NCBI GenBank assembly: GCA_903837595.1
Contig: CAILVI010000349.1
Coordinates: 1-56,512, forward strand
Length of the DNA: 56,512 bases
Direction of reading: 5' to 3'
Source: an uncultured Thiodictyon sp.
GTDB taxonomy: Bacteria > Pseudomonadota > Gammaproteobacteria > Chromatiales > Chromatiaceae
Shown here one piece after another: positions 7,189-15,667 of this stretch. Made by a program: the position numbers and the translations under genes. The notes under the pieces are model-generated. The model searched no databases. It saw only the letters and a program-made list of their open reading frames with translations, and had not been told where the DNA came from. Every line of letters starts with the position of its first letter. Positions within the stretch are counted from its first letter, which is position 1.

Positions 7189-7292
7189 TGCGATTCCTCA
7201 GCAGTGCAAAACGATCAGAACCCTTTCAACAGGGTCATCTGTTCGCCGTGGGGGCGCACTACCCGAGAGAAATCAACACCCTACAAGGAAAA

Positions 7293-7368
<76 letters not shown>

Positions 7369-7440
7369 TTGGAAGCCGACTATTGTAGACCCTCTACCGA
7401 AACTGTCAAGCGCTGTTTTTTTCACCTGTTCGCCGGACCC

Positions 7441-8013
7441 TCATCGGCGTGCGTGGATCACCTGGCCGGACAGGCTGGGCCAGGCCGCGCGCAGATAGAT
7501 CACCATCGACCACAGGGTCAGCACCGCCGCCAGATACAGCAACACCAGACCCAGCCAGTAGACCCAGGGGCCCAGGGGTGAGTGCCACAGCAACATCAAA
7601 ATGATCGAAATCATCTGCGCGGTGGTCTTGAACTTACCCACTAATGATACCGCAACCTGGGCGCGCGCGCCAACCTCGGCCATCCACTCGCGCAGCGCCG
7701 AGACCGTGATCTCCCGGCCGATGATGACCATGGCGGGCAGCACCACCAGGGTCCGCGGGTCCGCCTGCACCAGCAGGACCAGGGCCACCGCGACCATCAG
7801 CTTATCGGCGACCGGATCGAGGAAGGCCCCCAGCGGCGAGGCCTGGTCCCAGCGCCGCGCCAGATGGCCGTCCAGCCAGTCGGTGGCTGCGGCCAGACCG
7901 AAGATCCCGGCGGCGGCATAGGGCGCCCAAGGCGCCTCCACATAGAACACGCCGACGAACACCGGGATCAGGCCGATCCGCAGTAACGTCAACAAATTGG
8001 GTGTATTCCACAT
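7441..8013 (-). CDS. pgsA: CDP-diacylglycerol-glycerol-3-phosphate 3-phosphatidyltransferase
   Basis: PgsA makes phosphatidylglycerol phosphate from CDP-diacylglycerol and glycerol 3-phosphate in the inner membrane. The CDP-alcohol phosphotransferase signature is complete: D-x2-D-G-x2-A-R-x8-G-x3-D-x3-D (DWLDGHLARRW, then GAFLDPVAD), near residues 45-70. Several membrane helices follow (VAVALVLLVQ, WVYWLGLVLLYLAAVL). At 190 residues it has the usual length. It lies 15 bases after uvrC and before tRNA-Gly, the conserved uvrY-uvrC-pgsA-tRNA order of gammaproteobacteria, so it is probably transcribed with them. Confidence 0.95.
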   Translation of the reverse strand: MWNTPNLLTLLRIGLIPVFVGVFYVEAPWAPYAAAGIFGLAAATDWLDGHLARRWDQASPLGAFLDPVADKLMVAVALVLLVQADPRTLVVLPAMVIIGREITVSALREWMAEVGARAQVAVSLVGKFKTTAQMISIILMLLWHSPLGPWVYWLGLVLLYLAAVLTLWSMVIYLRAAWPSLSGQVIHARR

Positions 8014-8028
8014 GGGTCGGACCGCGAT

Positions 8029-9912
8029 TCAGGGGGCAGGAATGGGCTGATGTAAGGCGTCGTGCAGCGTGTCGTGGATACGCTGCGCCAGGTCGCGGCT
8101 GATGCCCTCGACCCGGGCGATGTCCTCGACTCCCGCCTGGGCCAGGCCGCGCATGCCGCCGAAGGCCAGCAGCAACTGCTGCCGACGCTTGGGGCCAATG
8201 CCGCCAATCTCCTCCAACACCGAGGCGGTACGCGCCCGCGCCCGGCGCTGACGGTGGCCGGTGATGGCGAAGCGGTGGGCCTCGTCGCGGATCTGCGCAA
8301 TCAGATGCAGTGCCGGGGAGTCGGCCGGGAGTATAACGGGCGTCCCCTGCCCCAACAACCAAAGCTGCTCGGTGCCGGGACGCCGGTCCGGGCCTTTGGC
8401 AACGCCGACCAGCGTGAGCCCCTGCAGCCCCAGCGCCTGGAGCGCCTCTGCGACCGCCCCAAGCTGGCCGCGCCCACCATCGATAAAGATCAGGTCAGGG
8501 ATCGGGTACTCGCCGGTTTGGACCCGGGTATAGCGCCGGGTCAGGGCCTGGTGCATGGCGGCGTAGTCGTCGCCGGGGGTGATACCTTCTATATTGAAGC
8601 GCCGATAATCCGACTTGCGCGGACCCGCGTCATCGAACACCACACAGGAGGCCACGGTGCGCTCGCCCATGGTGTGGCTGATATCGAAGCACTCCATGCG
8701 CCCCGGGAGTTCCGGCAGGGCCAGGGCCTCACGCAGTGCCGCCAGGCGCCGGGCATAGCCCGCCTGGCTGCCGAGCCGCGATTTCAACGCCACCACGGCA
8801 TTGCCCCGGGCCATCTCCAGCCAGCGGGCGCGCTCGGCACGCACCCGCGAGCGGATCTGCACCCGGTGCCCGGCACGCTGCGTCAGGGCCGCCTCCAGCA
8901 GCTCCTGGTCATCCGGCGCCGCGGAGCAGATGAGCTCGCCGGGGACCTCCTTGTCCACATAGAACTGGGCGAGGAACCCGGCCAGCAAGGTCCCCTCGTC
9001 CGTGTCCGCCGGGGCCAGCGGGAAAAACGCCTTGTTTCCCAGGTTGCGCCCGCCGCGGATAAAGAAGACCTGGACGCAGCTTTGCCCCCCCTCCTGAGCG
9101 GCGGCGATGATGTCCAGATCCCCGCCCTCCCCGCTGACATACTGACGCTCCTGGAGCCGGCGCAGGGTGCCGATCTGATCGCGCAGCACCGCCGCCCGCT
9201 CGAAATCAAGCCCCGCGGCCGCCCGCTCCATCGCCTGCCCCAGCTCCCCGATCACCTCCTGGGTGCGCCCCTCCAGAAACTTGATGGTATGGGTCACCTC
9301 CTGCGCATAGACCGCCTCGCTCACCAGCCCGACACAGGGCCCGGTACAGCGCTTGATCTGGTACTGGAGACAGGCGCGCGAGCGGGTCCGGTAGAAACTG
9401 TCCTCGCACTGGCGCACCGGAAACAACCGCTGCAACAGTTGCAGGGTCTCGCGCACCGCCCAGGCGCTCGGATAGGGGCCGAACAGGCGTCCTGGCCCCT
9501 TGCGCGGGCCGCGATAAAAACTCAGCTGCGGAAAGGCATCCTCGGTACTCAGACGGATGTAGGGATAGCTCTTGTCGTCGCGCAGCAGCACATTGAAGCG
9601 CGGCTTCAGTGACTTGATGAGGTTGCTCTCCAGCAGCAGCGCCTCGCCCTCGCTGCGGGTGACGGTCACCTCGACATCCGCCACCGCAGCGACCATCAGC
9701 AACAGGCGGCTGTTCAAGGCCCGACTGAAATAGCTCGCCACGCGGCGCTTGAGGTTCTTCGCCTTCCCGACATACAGGACGGTGCCGCCCGCATCCATCA
9801 TCCGGTAGACGCCCGGCCCCTCGGGCAGCTGCGCCAGGCGTTCGCGGGGATCGCAGGGTACGCTCGGCGCCGACTCGGGCGCCGCCGGGTCAGGCACCCT
9901 GGGTGCCGTCAT
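8029..9912 (-). CDS. uvrC: Excinuclease ABC subunit C
   Basis: UvrC makes both incisions in nucleotide excision repair. The 627-residue protein has the GIY-YIG nuclease domain at about 30-110 (PGVYRMMDAGGTVLYVGKAK), a UVR segment near 215-250, and the RNase H-like UvrC domain (MECFDISHTMGERTVASCVV) with Asp residues in IDGGRGQL. The C-terminus is a double helix-hairpin-helix domain (IGGIGPKRRQQLL, VEGISRDLAQRI). Length is normal. The start overlaps uvrY by 23 bases, and the N-terminal 30 residues are Pro-rich, so the true start could be slightly downstream. Confidence 0.97.
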   Translation of the reverse strand: MTAPRVPDPAAPESAPSVPCDPRERLAQLPEGPGVYRMMDAGGTVLYVGKAKNLKRRVASYFSRALNSRLLLMVAAVADVEVTVTRSEGEALLLESNLIKSLKPRFNVLLRDDKSYPYIRLSTEDAFPQLSFYRGPRKGPGRLFGPYPSAWAVRETLQLLQRLFPVRQCEDSFYRTRSRACLQYQIKRCTGPCVGLVSEAVYAQEVTHTIKFLEGRTQEVIGELGQAMERAAAGLDFERAAVLRDQIGTLRRLQERQYVSGEGGDLDIIAAAQEGGQSCVQVFFIRGGRNLGNKAFFPLAPADTDEGTLLAGFLAQFYVDKEVPGELICSAAPDDQELLEAALTQRAGHRVQIRSRVRAERARWLEMARGNAVVALKSRLGSQAGYARRLAALREALALPELPGRMECFDISHTMGERTVASCVVFDDAGPRKSDYRRFNIEGITPGDDYAAMHQALTRRYTRVQTGEYPIPDLIFIDGGRGQLGAVAEALQALGLQGLTLVGVAKGPDRRPGTEQLWLLGQGTPVILPADSPALHLIAQIRDEAHRFAITGHRQRRARARTASVLEEIGGIGPKRRQQLLLAFGGMRGLAQAGVEDIARVEGISRDLAQRIHDTLHDALHQPIPAP

Positions 9913-10543
9913 TGATCAGCCCATGACGGAAGGCCAGCCGCGCCAGGTCCACGTCGGTATGCACCCCGAGCTTCTCGTAGATGCGCGCCCGATAGGTGCT
10001 GACCGTCTTGGGGCTGAGCGAGAGGCTCGCGGAGATGTCCTGGGTGCGCTGTCCGTCCAGGATCATCACCGCCACCTGCAACTCGCGGGCGGAGAGCTCC
10101 TTGAACGGACTGCCGGTCTCCCCCCCCCACTGCGCCAGCATCCGCGCCTGGGCCACCGACGAATCCACATAGGGCCGGCCGCTCGCCACCAGCCGCAGCG
10201 CCTTCACTAACTCCTCCGCCGGACACCCCTTGGTTAGATACCCCATGGCCCCCGCCTCGTGCAGTTGGGCCGGGAAGGGATCATCGCCCAGCATAGTGAG
10301 TGCGATCACCCGACAGTTCGGGACCAGCCGCAACAGCCTGCGGGTCGCCTCAATGCCACCCATCCCCCCCGGCATCTGCAGGTCCATCAAACAGATATCA
10401 GGCTGCAACTGCTTGGCGAGCCGCAGCGCCTCCTCGCCGCTGGCCGCCTCGCCAACCACCTCGATCTGGTCCTGCTCCGAGAGGATGAGCCGCAGCCCGG
10501 CCCGGAACAGGGCATGGTCGTCAACGATAATTACCTTGATCAT
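9890..10543 (-). CDS. uvrY: Two-component response regulator UvrY/GacA (NarL/FixJ family)
   Basis: This 217-residue regulator has a receiver domain (1-120) with the acidic pair D8-D9, phosphoacceptor D54 (CLMDLQMP) and the conserved Lys (YLTKGCP). A LuxR-type helix-turn-helix follows at about 145-210 (LSARELQVAVMI, then SLSPKTVSTYRARIYEKLGV). Gene order before uvrC identifies it as UvrY/GacA, the partner of BarA/GacS. In relatives it activates small RNAs that titrate CsrA and so controls carbon storage, notably glycogen, and biofilm formation. The cognate kinase is not obviously in this window. Confidence 0.93.
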   Translation of the reverse strand: MIKVIIVDDHALFRAGLRLILSEQDQIEVVGEAASGEEALRLAKQLQPDICLMDLQMPGGMGGIEATRRLLRLVPNCRVIALTMLGDDPFPAQLHEAGAMGYLTKGCPAEELVKALRLVASGRPYVDSSVAQARMLAQWGGETGSPFKELSARELQVAVMILDGQRTQDISASLSLSPKTVSTYRARIYEKLGVHTDVDLARLAFRHGLINDGTQGA

Positions 10544-10878
10544 GGGCTTTTCTTGTCGTACGGTCGAAGGGTCGGGGCGGGTGCTGTGCGCGCAGGTCTC
10601 ACGTCACCGCCCATTGTATGCCGGAACGACCCCCGACCGGCCGGTTGACAGCAAGCACCCAAGGGTTATACACAGACACCGGCCACAGCAAGCAGCGCAG
10701 GGGTTCTGGCTGGAGGCGCCCTTTGCCCAAGGGGACAGCTACGACATCCTTCATCTTTTGGGGTGGCGCGAGCACCGTGGCCGTTAGCCTTGGATGGCCC
10801 AAGGCTGAAGCCTTGGACTCTAGAAGATGGGCGCTGGCCGCAACGATGATCAAGGCCGCCCGACGCTTGGGGAGTTCG
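10544..10878. other. Intergenic stretch upstream of uvrY and downstream of kup
   Basis: I find no convincing gene here. Part of it (about 10705-10787, plus strand) reads as a peptide ending GWREHRGR that looks protein-like and may be the remnant of an older gene. The uvrY promoter should lie near 10545-10620. Confidence 0.4.
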
Positions 10879-12774
10879 CTATTCCAGATTGATCTGCGCA
10901 CCCAACTCAACCACCTGGTTGGGCGGCAAGCCGAAATAGCTCGCGGGATTTCTCGCGTTGCGAAAAAGGCGGATGAAGAGTCGCTGCCGCCAGCGGGCCA
11001 TGGGGACTCGCTTGGATGGAATCAGGGTCTCGCGCCCCAGGAAAAAGGTAGTGCTCGCGGGCTCGCCGGGGAGGCCCTGACTGGCCCAGGCATCCAAGAC
11101 GTCGGTGACTCTGGGTGTATCCATGAACCCGATTTCCATCCGCGACTGATAGAAGCGCCCATTGATGGGGGAGAGACGCACCTGTTTTTCCGCCGCAACA
11201 TAGGGCTGGCTGACGACGGCCACATGCAGGACGATCACGCGTTCGTGCAGACACTTGTAATGCTTCAGACTGTGCAGCAGTGAATGGGGCACCAGCCCGG
11301 GGCGCGCCGACAGGAAAACGGCGGTGCCGGATACGGTTGGTATATTATCCGCCTCGATCAGCGGCACGAAATCCGCCAGCGGCAGCTTGTCCTTGGTCAG
11401 GCGCTCGATGAGCAGCGCGCGTCCGCGCCGCCACGTACTCACCGGGATGAAGATGAGCCCGCCAATCAGCAACGGGAGCCAACCCCCATCGCTGAGCTTC
11501 GACAGGTTAGCCCCGAAGAATGCCAGGTCGATTACCAGGAACAGGCCCAGCACCAGTGAGCTGCGCACCAGGCCCCAGCGCCAGCGGCGCCGCGCGACGA
11601 CGAACGCCAGAACCGTCGTGATGCTCATGGTGCCGGTGACGGCGATACCATAGGCGGCGGCCAAGGCCTCCGAAGTCCCGAAGGCGAGCACCAGCGCGAC
11701 GACCGCAACGAAGAGCGTCCAGTTGATTCCCGGGACATAGATCTGACCTCGCTCCTGGCTGGAGGTGTGCAGGACCGTCATGCGCGGGAGAAAGCCCAGT
11801 TGGATCGCCTGGCGGATGAGCGAAAAGGTTCCGGAAATCACTGCCTGGGAGGCGATAACGGTCGCGACGGTGGCCAGTACCACCAACGGAATCAGTCCCC
11901 AACCCGGCGCCAGCAGGAAAAACGGATTGTCGGTGAGTTCGGGATGGGCCAGCAGGAGTGCCCCCTGGCCGAAATAATTGAGCACCAAGGCCGGGAACAC
12001 CACCAGGGTCCAGGCGGCCCGCACCGGGGCACGGCCGAAATGACCCATGTCCGCATACAACGCCTCGATACCGGTGATGGCCAGCACCACGGCCGCGAGC
12101 GAAAAAAAGGCGAGGCGAGGGTGCATCGCGAAAAAGCTGATGGCATAGGTGGGCGACACGGCGGCGAGCACCCCGGGTGCCCCCATGATGGCGCGTACAC
12201 CCAAGATGCCGAGGATCACGAACCAGACCGCCATAATGGGGCCGAACCAGTCCCCCATGCGCCCCGTGCCGTGTCGCTGGACGGCGAAAAGCCCGAACAG
12301 GATCACCAACGTCGAGGGTATCACCCAAGTCGCCAGCGCGGGGGTGATCATCTCCAATCCTTCAACGGCCGACAGGACCGAGATGGCAGGCGTGATGATC
12401 GCCTCACCGCAGAAGAGTGCCGCGCCGAACAGGCCCAGGACAATCAGGCGCTGACCTAAAGCCTGCTTTGCCAGACGCCGCTGCACCAGCGCAATCAGGG
12501 CCATGATGCCGCCCTCACCGCGGTTGTCGGCGCGCAGGATCAGGGTCACATACTTCAGCGAAACGACGATCACCAGGGACCAGAATATCAGGGACAGTAT
12601 GCCCAGAATGTTCTGCGGATCGACCGGCACCGGATGGTGCTGATTGGCGAACACGGCATGCATGGCATAGAGCGGGCTGGTGCCGATGTCGCCATAGACG
12701 ACGCCCAAGGCCGCCAGCGACAGCGCCCGCAGGCGGCTGCGTGCGGCCGCTGGGCTAAGGGTTGATGTGCTCAC
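10879..12774 (-). CDS. kup: Kup-family low-affinity potassium transporter
   Basis: Kup imports K+ with protons across the inner membrane. The 631-residue protein begins with the family signature in TM1 (ALGVVYGDIGTSPLYA) and has the RADNRGEGGIMAL loop, about 12 membrane helices up to residue 430, and the conserved C-terminal cytoplasmic domain (VPHSLLHSLKHYKCLHERV; SYFGLPPNQVVELG near the end). Length is normal for the family. The gene ends in TAG. The stop of the kinase relic upstream overlaps its start by 4 bases, a chance result of decay upstream or an old coupling. Confidence 0.96.
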   Translation of the reverse strand: MSTSTLSPAAARSRLRALSLAALGVVYGDIGTSPLYAMHAVFANQHHPVPVDPQNILGILSLIFWSLVIVVSLKYVTLILRADNRGEGGIMALIALVQRRLAKQALGQRLIVLGLFGAALFCGEAIITPAISVLSAVEGLEMITPALATWVIPSTLVILFGLFAVQRHGTGRMGDWFGPIMAVWFVILGILGVRAIMGAPGVLAAVSPTYAISFFAMHPRLAFFSLAAVVLAITGIEALYADMGHFGRAPVRAAWTLVVFPALVLNYFGQGALLLAHPELTDNPFFLLAPGWGLIPLVVLATVATVIASQAVISGTFSLIRQAIQLGFLPRMTVLHTSSQERGQIYVPGINWTLFVAVVALVLAFGTSEALAAAYGIAVTGTMSITTVLAFVVARRRWRWGLVRSSLVLGLFLVIDLAFFGANLSKLSDGGWLPLLIGGLIFIPVSTWRRGRALLIERLTKDKLPLADFVPLIEADNIPTVSGTAVFLSARPGLVPHSLLHSLKHYKCLHERVIVLHVAVVSQPYVAAEKQVRLSPINGRFYQSRMEIGFMDTPRVTDVLDAWASQGLPGEPASTTFFLGRETLIPSKRVPMARWRQRLFIRLFRNARNPASYFGLPPNQVVELGAQINLE

Positions 12775-13565
12775 GGATAGGTAACACCCTTTAGTAAATT
12801 GGGTAGGACGATCAAGATCTGTATGGTGTTGCCATCTGAGGTCACCCCGATCCTCCCATCATGGACGGCAACGATGGCCTTGACGATGGCCAGCCCCAAC
12901 CCGGCCCCTTCACCCTGGCGGCGCCGCGCCGGGTCGACGCGAGCGAGGCGATCGAACAGCCGGGGGCGGTGTTCGGCGGGGATCGGCGTCCCGGGATTCT
13001 CGACGGCGATCCGGGTGGCCCCGGTGGCGGCGCCCAAGTGTACTCGCACGCACCCACCGGCGGGAGTATGGCGGATGGCGTTCGCCAGGAGATTGCTCAA
13101 GGCCCGGCGCAGCATCAACCGGTCCCCGGGCACGGCGGAGGCGGTGCCATCCAGGGCGAGGGTGACGCCGCGCTCGTCTGCCCGGGCATCGAATTGCTGA
13201 CCGGCGTGCGCAGTTCGGGGGCGATATCGGATGAAAAGTCCGACAGGCGCCGGAAGCCATCCTCCAACCGGGCGAGCATGGCGTTGAACGCCACCGCCAT
13301 CGTCTGCACCTCGGCGGGCAAACGGGCCAATGGGCAGGCGCGTCCCTAGCCCGCTGGCCTCAAAGCGCCCGAGCGGGCGCAACCCCACGTGGGTCGCGGC
13401 CCAGCCTAGGGCCGCCGTGATCAGTGCGGCCAGGGGCATGGCCAGGGTGTGGCGGAACCCGGTCATGAAACGCTGACGATGCGTGATGTCCAGCGCGATG
13501 GCGACCGTCATCTTGGGGTCAGCGAACTGTCGGGTACCGCGCGCCATACTGTGGTCCGAGCGCAT
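12771..13565 (-). pseudogene. CusS-like heavy-metal sensor kinase relic (frameshifted, truncated)
   Basis: The relic keeps pieces of a CusS-type copper sensor kinase. These are the end of the periplasmic domain and a membrane helix (MTVAIALDITHR; ALITAALGW), a HAMP region in a second frame (13330-13115: AFNAMLARLEDGFRRLSDF) and an intact-looking ATPase domain back in the first frame (RALSNLLANAIRH; GAGLGLAIVKAI). The frames switch near 13330 and again near 13200. About 60-70 residues of the dimerisation domain are missing, and the N-terminus lacks roughly the first 130 residues. The H-box reads DIAPELRTP, with Pro in place of the phosphoacceptor His. It cannot signal. No response regulator gene is next to it. 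Confidence 0.8.
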
Positions 13566-13618
13566 GAACCCAGCAACCCCTCGCTCCCAAAGGAGCGAAT
13601 TGAGACAGGAGAATACCT

Positions 13619-13924
13619 ATGTCATTATCCGGAAGCCTTGCGGCAATGGTATTGGCCACCGCCGTGTTTGCGGCGATTGCAGACGAGCCGCCCGCGGACC
13701 GCTAGAATTTGAAGGATGGCGCGACGCTCTATGTCCACCCGGACGGTAGCACGCGGATGATCGACCCCTACGGCAAGCCGATGGCGATGAGCGACGAGGT
13801 GCCGATGCTGCTCCAAGACGGCCGCATGATCATGATGAAAAACAAGTATGTCTGGGTAAAGCTCGATCCACCCGGACAGCCCACCACGGCCCGGATTAAA
13901 GAATATCCGGCTCGTCCGCTATGA
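13619..13924 (+). pseudogene. CopK-like periplasmic copper-binding protein gene with in-frame amber stop
   Basis: An ATG at 13619 follows a good AGGAG ribosome site and encodes a signal peptide (SLAAMVLATAVFAAIADE). A TAG at 13703-13705 interrupts the frame after 28 codons, at the expected start of the mature protein. The same frame then continues to 13924 and encodes a domain like CopK: LKDGATLYVHPDGSTRMID, then Met-rich strands (DGRMIMMKNKYVWVKLD). CopK binds Cu(I) and Cu(II) in the periplasm through Met residues. The 3' end overlaps the CusF-like gene by ATGA. The product would be lost unless the codon is read through or the base is a sequencing error. Confidence 0.65.
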
Positions 13925-14274
13925 ATAGGAAAATACGTTTCGTCTGGAGTGTCGCCGTGTCGCTGGCCGTCGGAGCGAGCGCCCGCGCACTGGCCGCCGA
14001 TACGATGATGCCCATGGCGCATGGCGCCATGACTGCACCTGATGCGGCGGCAGCGCCGTTGACCCAAGGTCAGGTCAAGAAACTGGATAAGGGCCATGGG
14101 ACTCTGACGGTTGCTCAGGACCGCTTGCCCAATGGCATGCCGGCGATGACAATGATGTTCCGCGTCAAAGATCACGCATGGCTGGAGCGGGTGAAAGAAA
14201 ACCAGAAAACCGCCTTTGCGGTCGAAACCCTGAACGGCACCATGACCATTGTACGACTCGAAGCGGCAAAGTGA
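13921..14274 (+). CDS. CusF-like periplasmic copper-binding protein
   Basis: The 117-residue protein has a signal peptide (about 1-25, SVAVSLAVGASARALAA) and a single CusF-type OB-fold domain (about 48-115): GQVKKLDKGHGTLTVAQD, PNGMPAMTMMFRVKDHAWLE, then a closing strand TMTIVRLE. CusF holds Cu(I) or Ag(I) with Met, His and a Trp; the Met cluster and the Trp (W86 region) are present. In copper systems it hands metal to a CusCBA pump. Its start overlaps the CopK-like gene by ATGA, so the two form an operon, now with the first member broken. Expression probably relies on the promoter upstream of 13600. Confidence 0.8.
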   Translation: MNRKIRFVWSVAVSLAVGASARALAADTMMPMAHGAMTAPDAAAAPLTQGQVKKLDKGHGTLTVAQDRLPNGMPAMTMMFRVKDHAWLERVKENQKTAFAVETLNGTMTIVRLEAAK

Positions 14275-14318
14275 TTGGCACCTTCCGTTGGTGGGCCTGG
14301 CGCAGACGGGGGTCGATT

Positions 14319-14342
14319 GCCGGGCACCACGGGGTGCCCGGC
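14319..14342. terminator. Hairpin between convergent genes
   Basis: A perfect 10-bp stem (GCCGGGCACC with its complement) and a 4-base loop lie between the convergent CusF-like and prk genes. There is no strong T run after it, so a terminator role on either strand is probable but not certain. Confidence 0.55.
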
Positions 14343-14356
14343 ATGGTGGGGCTAAC

Positions 14357-15247
14357 CTAGACGCGGCGCGCGTCCATCATCCGCTCGATGATAGGCTGGA
14401 GGATGATCTCCATGGCCATCCCCATCTTACCGCCGGGCACCACCATGCTGTTGCGCCGGGACATGAAGGAGTCCTTGATCATGGAGAGCAGGAAGGGGAA
14501 GTCGATCTCCAGCTTTTCGGGCTGGCGGAAGCGGATGATGACGAAGCTCTCATCCGGGGTCGGGATATCACGGGCGATGAATGGATTGGAGGTATCCACC
14601 GTCGGCACCCGCTGGAAGTTGATGTCGGTCATCGAGAACTGGGGCGTAATATAGCGGATGTAGTCCGGCATGCGCCGCATGATGGTATCGACGATGGCCT
14701 CGGCGGAATAGCCGCGCTCCGCGTTGTCCCGGTGGATCTTCTGGATCCACTCCAGGTTGACGATCGGCACCACCCCCACACCCAGGTCAACATGCTCGGC
14801 GACATTGTGGTCGTCAGACACCACCAGTCCATGCAGACCTTCATAGAACAACAGATCGGTGCCCTCGGGCAGGTCCTCCCAGGGGGTGAACTGGCCGGCC
14901 TTAAGCTGACTGCCGAGCCGGGCGTTCTGTTGCATCGCCTCATCATCGCTGTGGATGTAATAGCGCTTCTTGCCGGTGCCCGACTCGCCATAGCTGTGGA
15001 ACAGCTCGGCCAAGGCGTCGAAACGGTTGGCGTCCGGCCCGAAGTGGCTCAGGTTGCGACCTTCCGACCCGGCACGGGCGGTCTCGGCCTTCATCTCAAC
15101 ACGGTCGTAGCGGTGAAAGCTATCGCCCTCGATGACGGCGGCCTGGATGCCGTCGCGGTAAAAGATGTGTTCGAAGGCACGCTTGACGGTGGTGGTGCCG
15201 GCACCGGATGAACCGGTGACGGCGACAATCGGATGTTTCTTGGACAT
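14357..15247 (-). CDS. prk: Phosphoribulokinase (bacterial class I)
   Basis: PRK phosphorylates ribulose 5-phosphate to ribulose 1,5-bisphosphate, the acceptor for Rubisco in the Calvin cycle. The 296-residue protein has the P-loop at residues 12-20 (GSSGAGTTT), the catalytic region with EGDSFHRYDR, and the bacterial PRK block FYEGLHGLVV. The C-terminus PGGKMGMAMEIILQPIIERM is typical of the proteobacterial octameric enzyme. Length is normal. It stands alone here, without Rubisco genes next to it, as in many Chromatiaceae. It supports an autotrophic way of life for the host. Confidence 0.96.
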   Translation of the reverse strand: MSKKHPIVAVTGSSGAGTTTVKRAFEHIFYRDGIQAAVIEGDSFHRYDRVEMKAETARAGSEGRNLSHFGPDANRFDALAELFHSYGESGTGKKRYYIHSDDEAMQQNARLGSQLKAGQFTPWEDLPEGTDLLFYEGLHGLVVSDDHNVAEHVDLGVGVVPIVNLEWIQKIHRDNAERGYSAEAIVDTIMRRMPDYIRYITPQFSMTDINFQRVPTVDTSNPFIARDIPTPDESFVIIRFRQPEKLEIDFPFLLSMIKDSFMSRRNSMVVPGGKMGMAMEIILQPIIERMMDARRV

Positions 15248-15667
15248 AGTGGTCTCCCCTCAGCTCTTCAGATCCGACACCTGCCCCGCCCCCGGCACCC
15301 GGCGAGGTCGGCTCGCGGGCTAGGGAGTCAAGGTCAGTGGCGGGGTTTATCGTTCGGGATCGTACGCGGCGGGCCGGGGGCGGCATCCTTGCCGGCCGGC
15401 CGACCAGCCGTCATTCTTGGTGTTTTTTCAGTCGCCGCGGTTCGCCTCGGCCACGCAGACCTTGCCGGTCCAGTGGCCATCAGGCCGGCGACCGAGCTGC
15501 TTCGCCGCGCCGGCACGGAGCGGAATTTCGAGCGCTATGCAATTGGCTAATATACCATGACCGGCGAGGCCAAACGCCAGCAGAGTTTAGCCGGGGCACC
15601 CGGGCGGGCGGCCGCGGACGGGCATAGCGGATACCTCTGATCGATAACAGCACCACGGGAGGCGACG
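15248..15667. other. Intergenic region between divergent prk and hybrid kinase
   Basis: No gene is seen. It must hold the promoters of both divergent genes. A TAATAT box at 15548-15553 (plus strand) could be the -10 of the kinase gene, with only a weak -35 upstream. Confidence 0.35.

Larger units (their letters stand above)
1..7292 (-). mobile_element. Integrated element (phage-satellite-like or cryptic prophage), right end at tRNA-Gly
   Basis: All genes from the left edge to 7188 lie on the minus strand, and many overlap by a 4-base ATGA. A tyrosine integrase is the gene nearest the 3' end of tRNA-Gly(GCC), the usual arrangement for elements that integrate into tRNA 3' ends. Behind it follow small unknown genes, a ParB-like gene, a DnaB-N/RepA-like ATPase and a terminase-small-subunit-like gene. 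The order integrase, replication, packaging subunit is that of phage-inducible islands or of a reduced prophage. The left end and its attachment repeat are outside the window, so size and completeness are unknown. Integration at the tRNA is an inference from position. Confidence 0.75.

Noticed and set aside
8062-9612. Open frame of about 516 codons opposite uvrC
   Set aside because: uvrC is complete with all domains on the minus strand; the opposite frame lacks any known motif.
10599-10910. Possible gene of about 100 codons upstream of uvrY
   Set aside because: It overlaps the end of kup, lacks a ribosome site and has no domain; the region is better read as intergenic.
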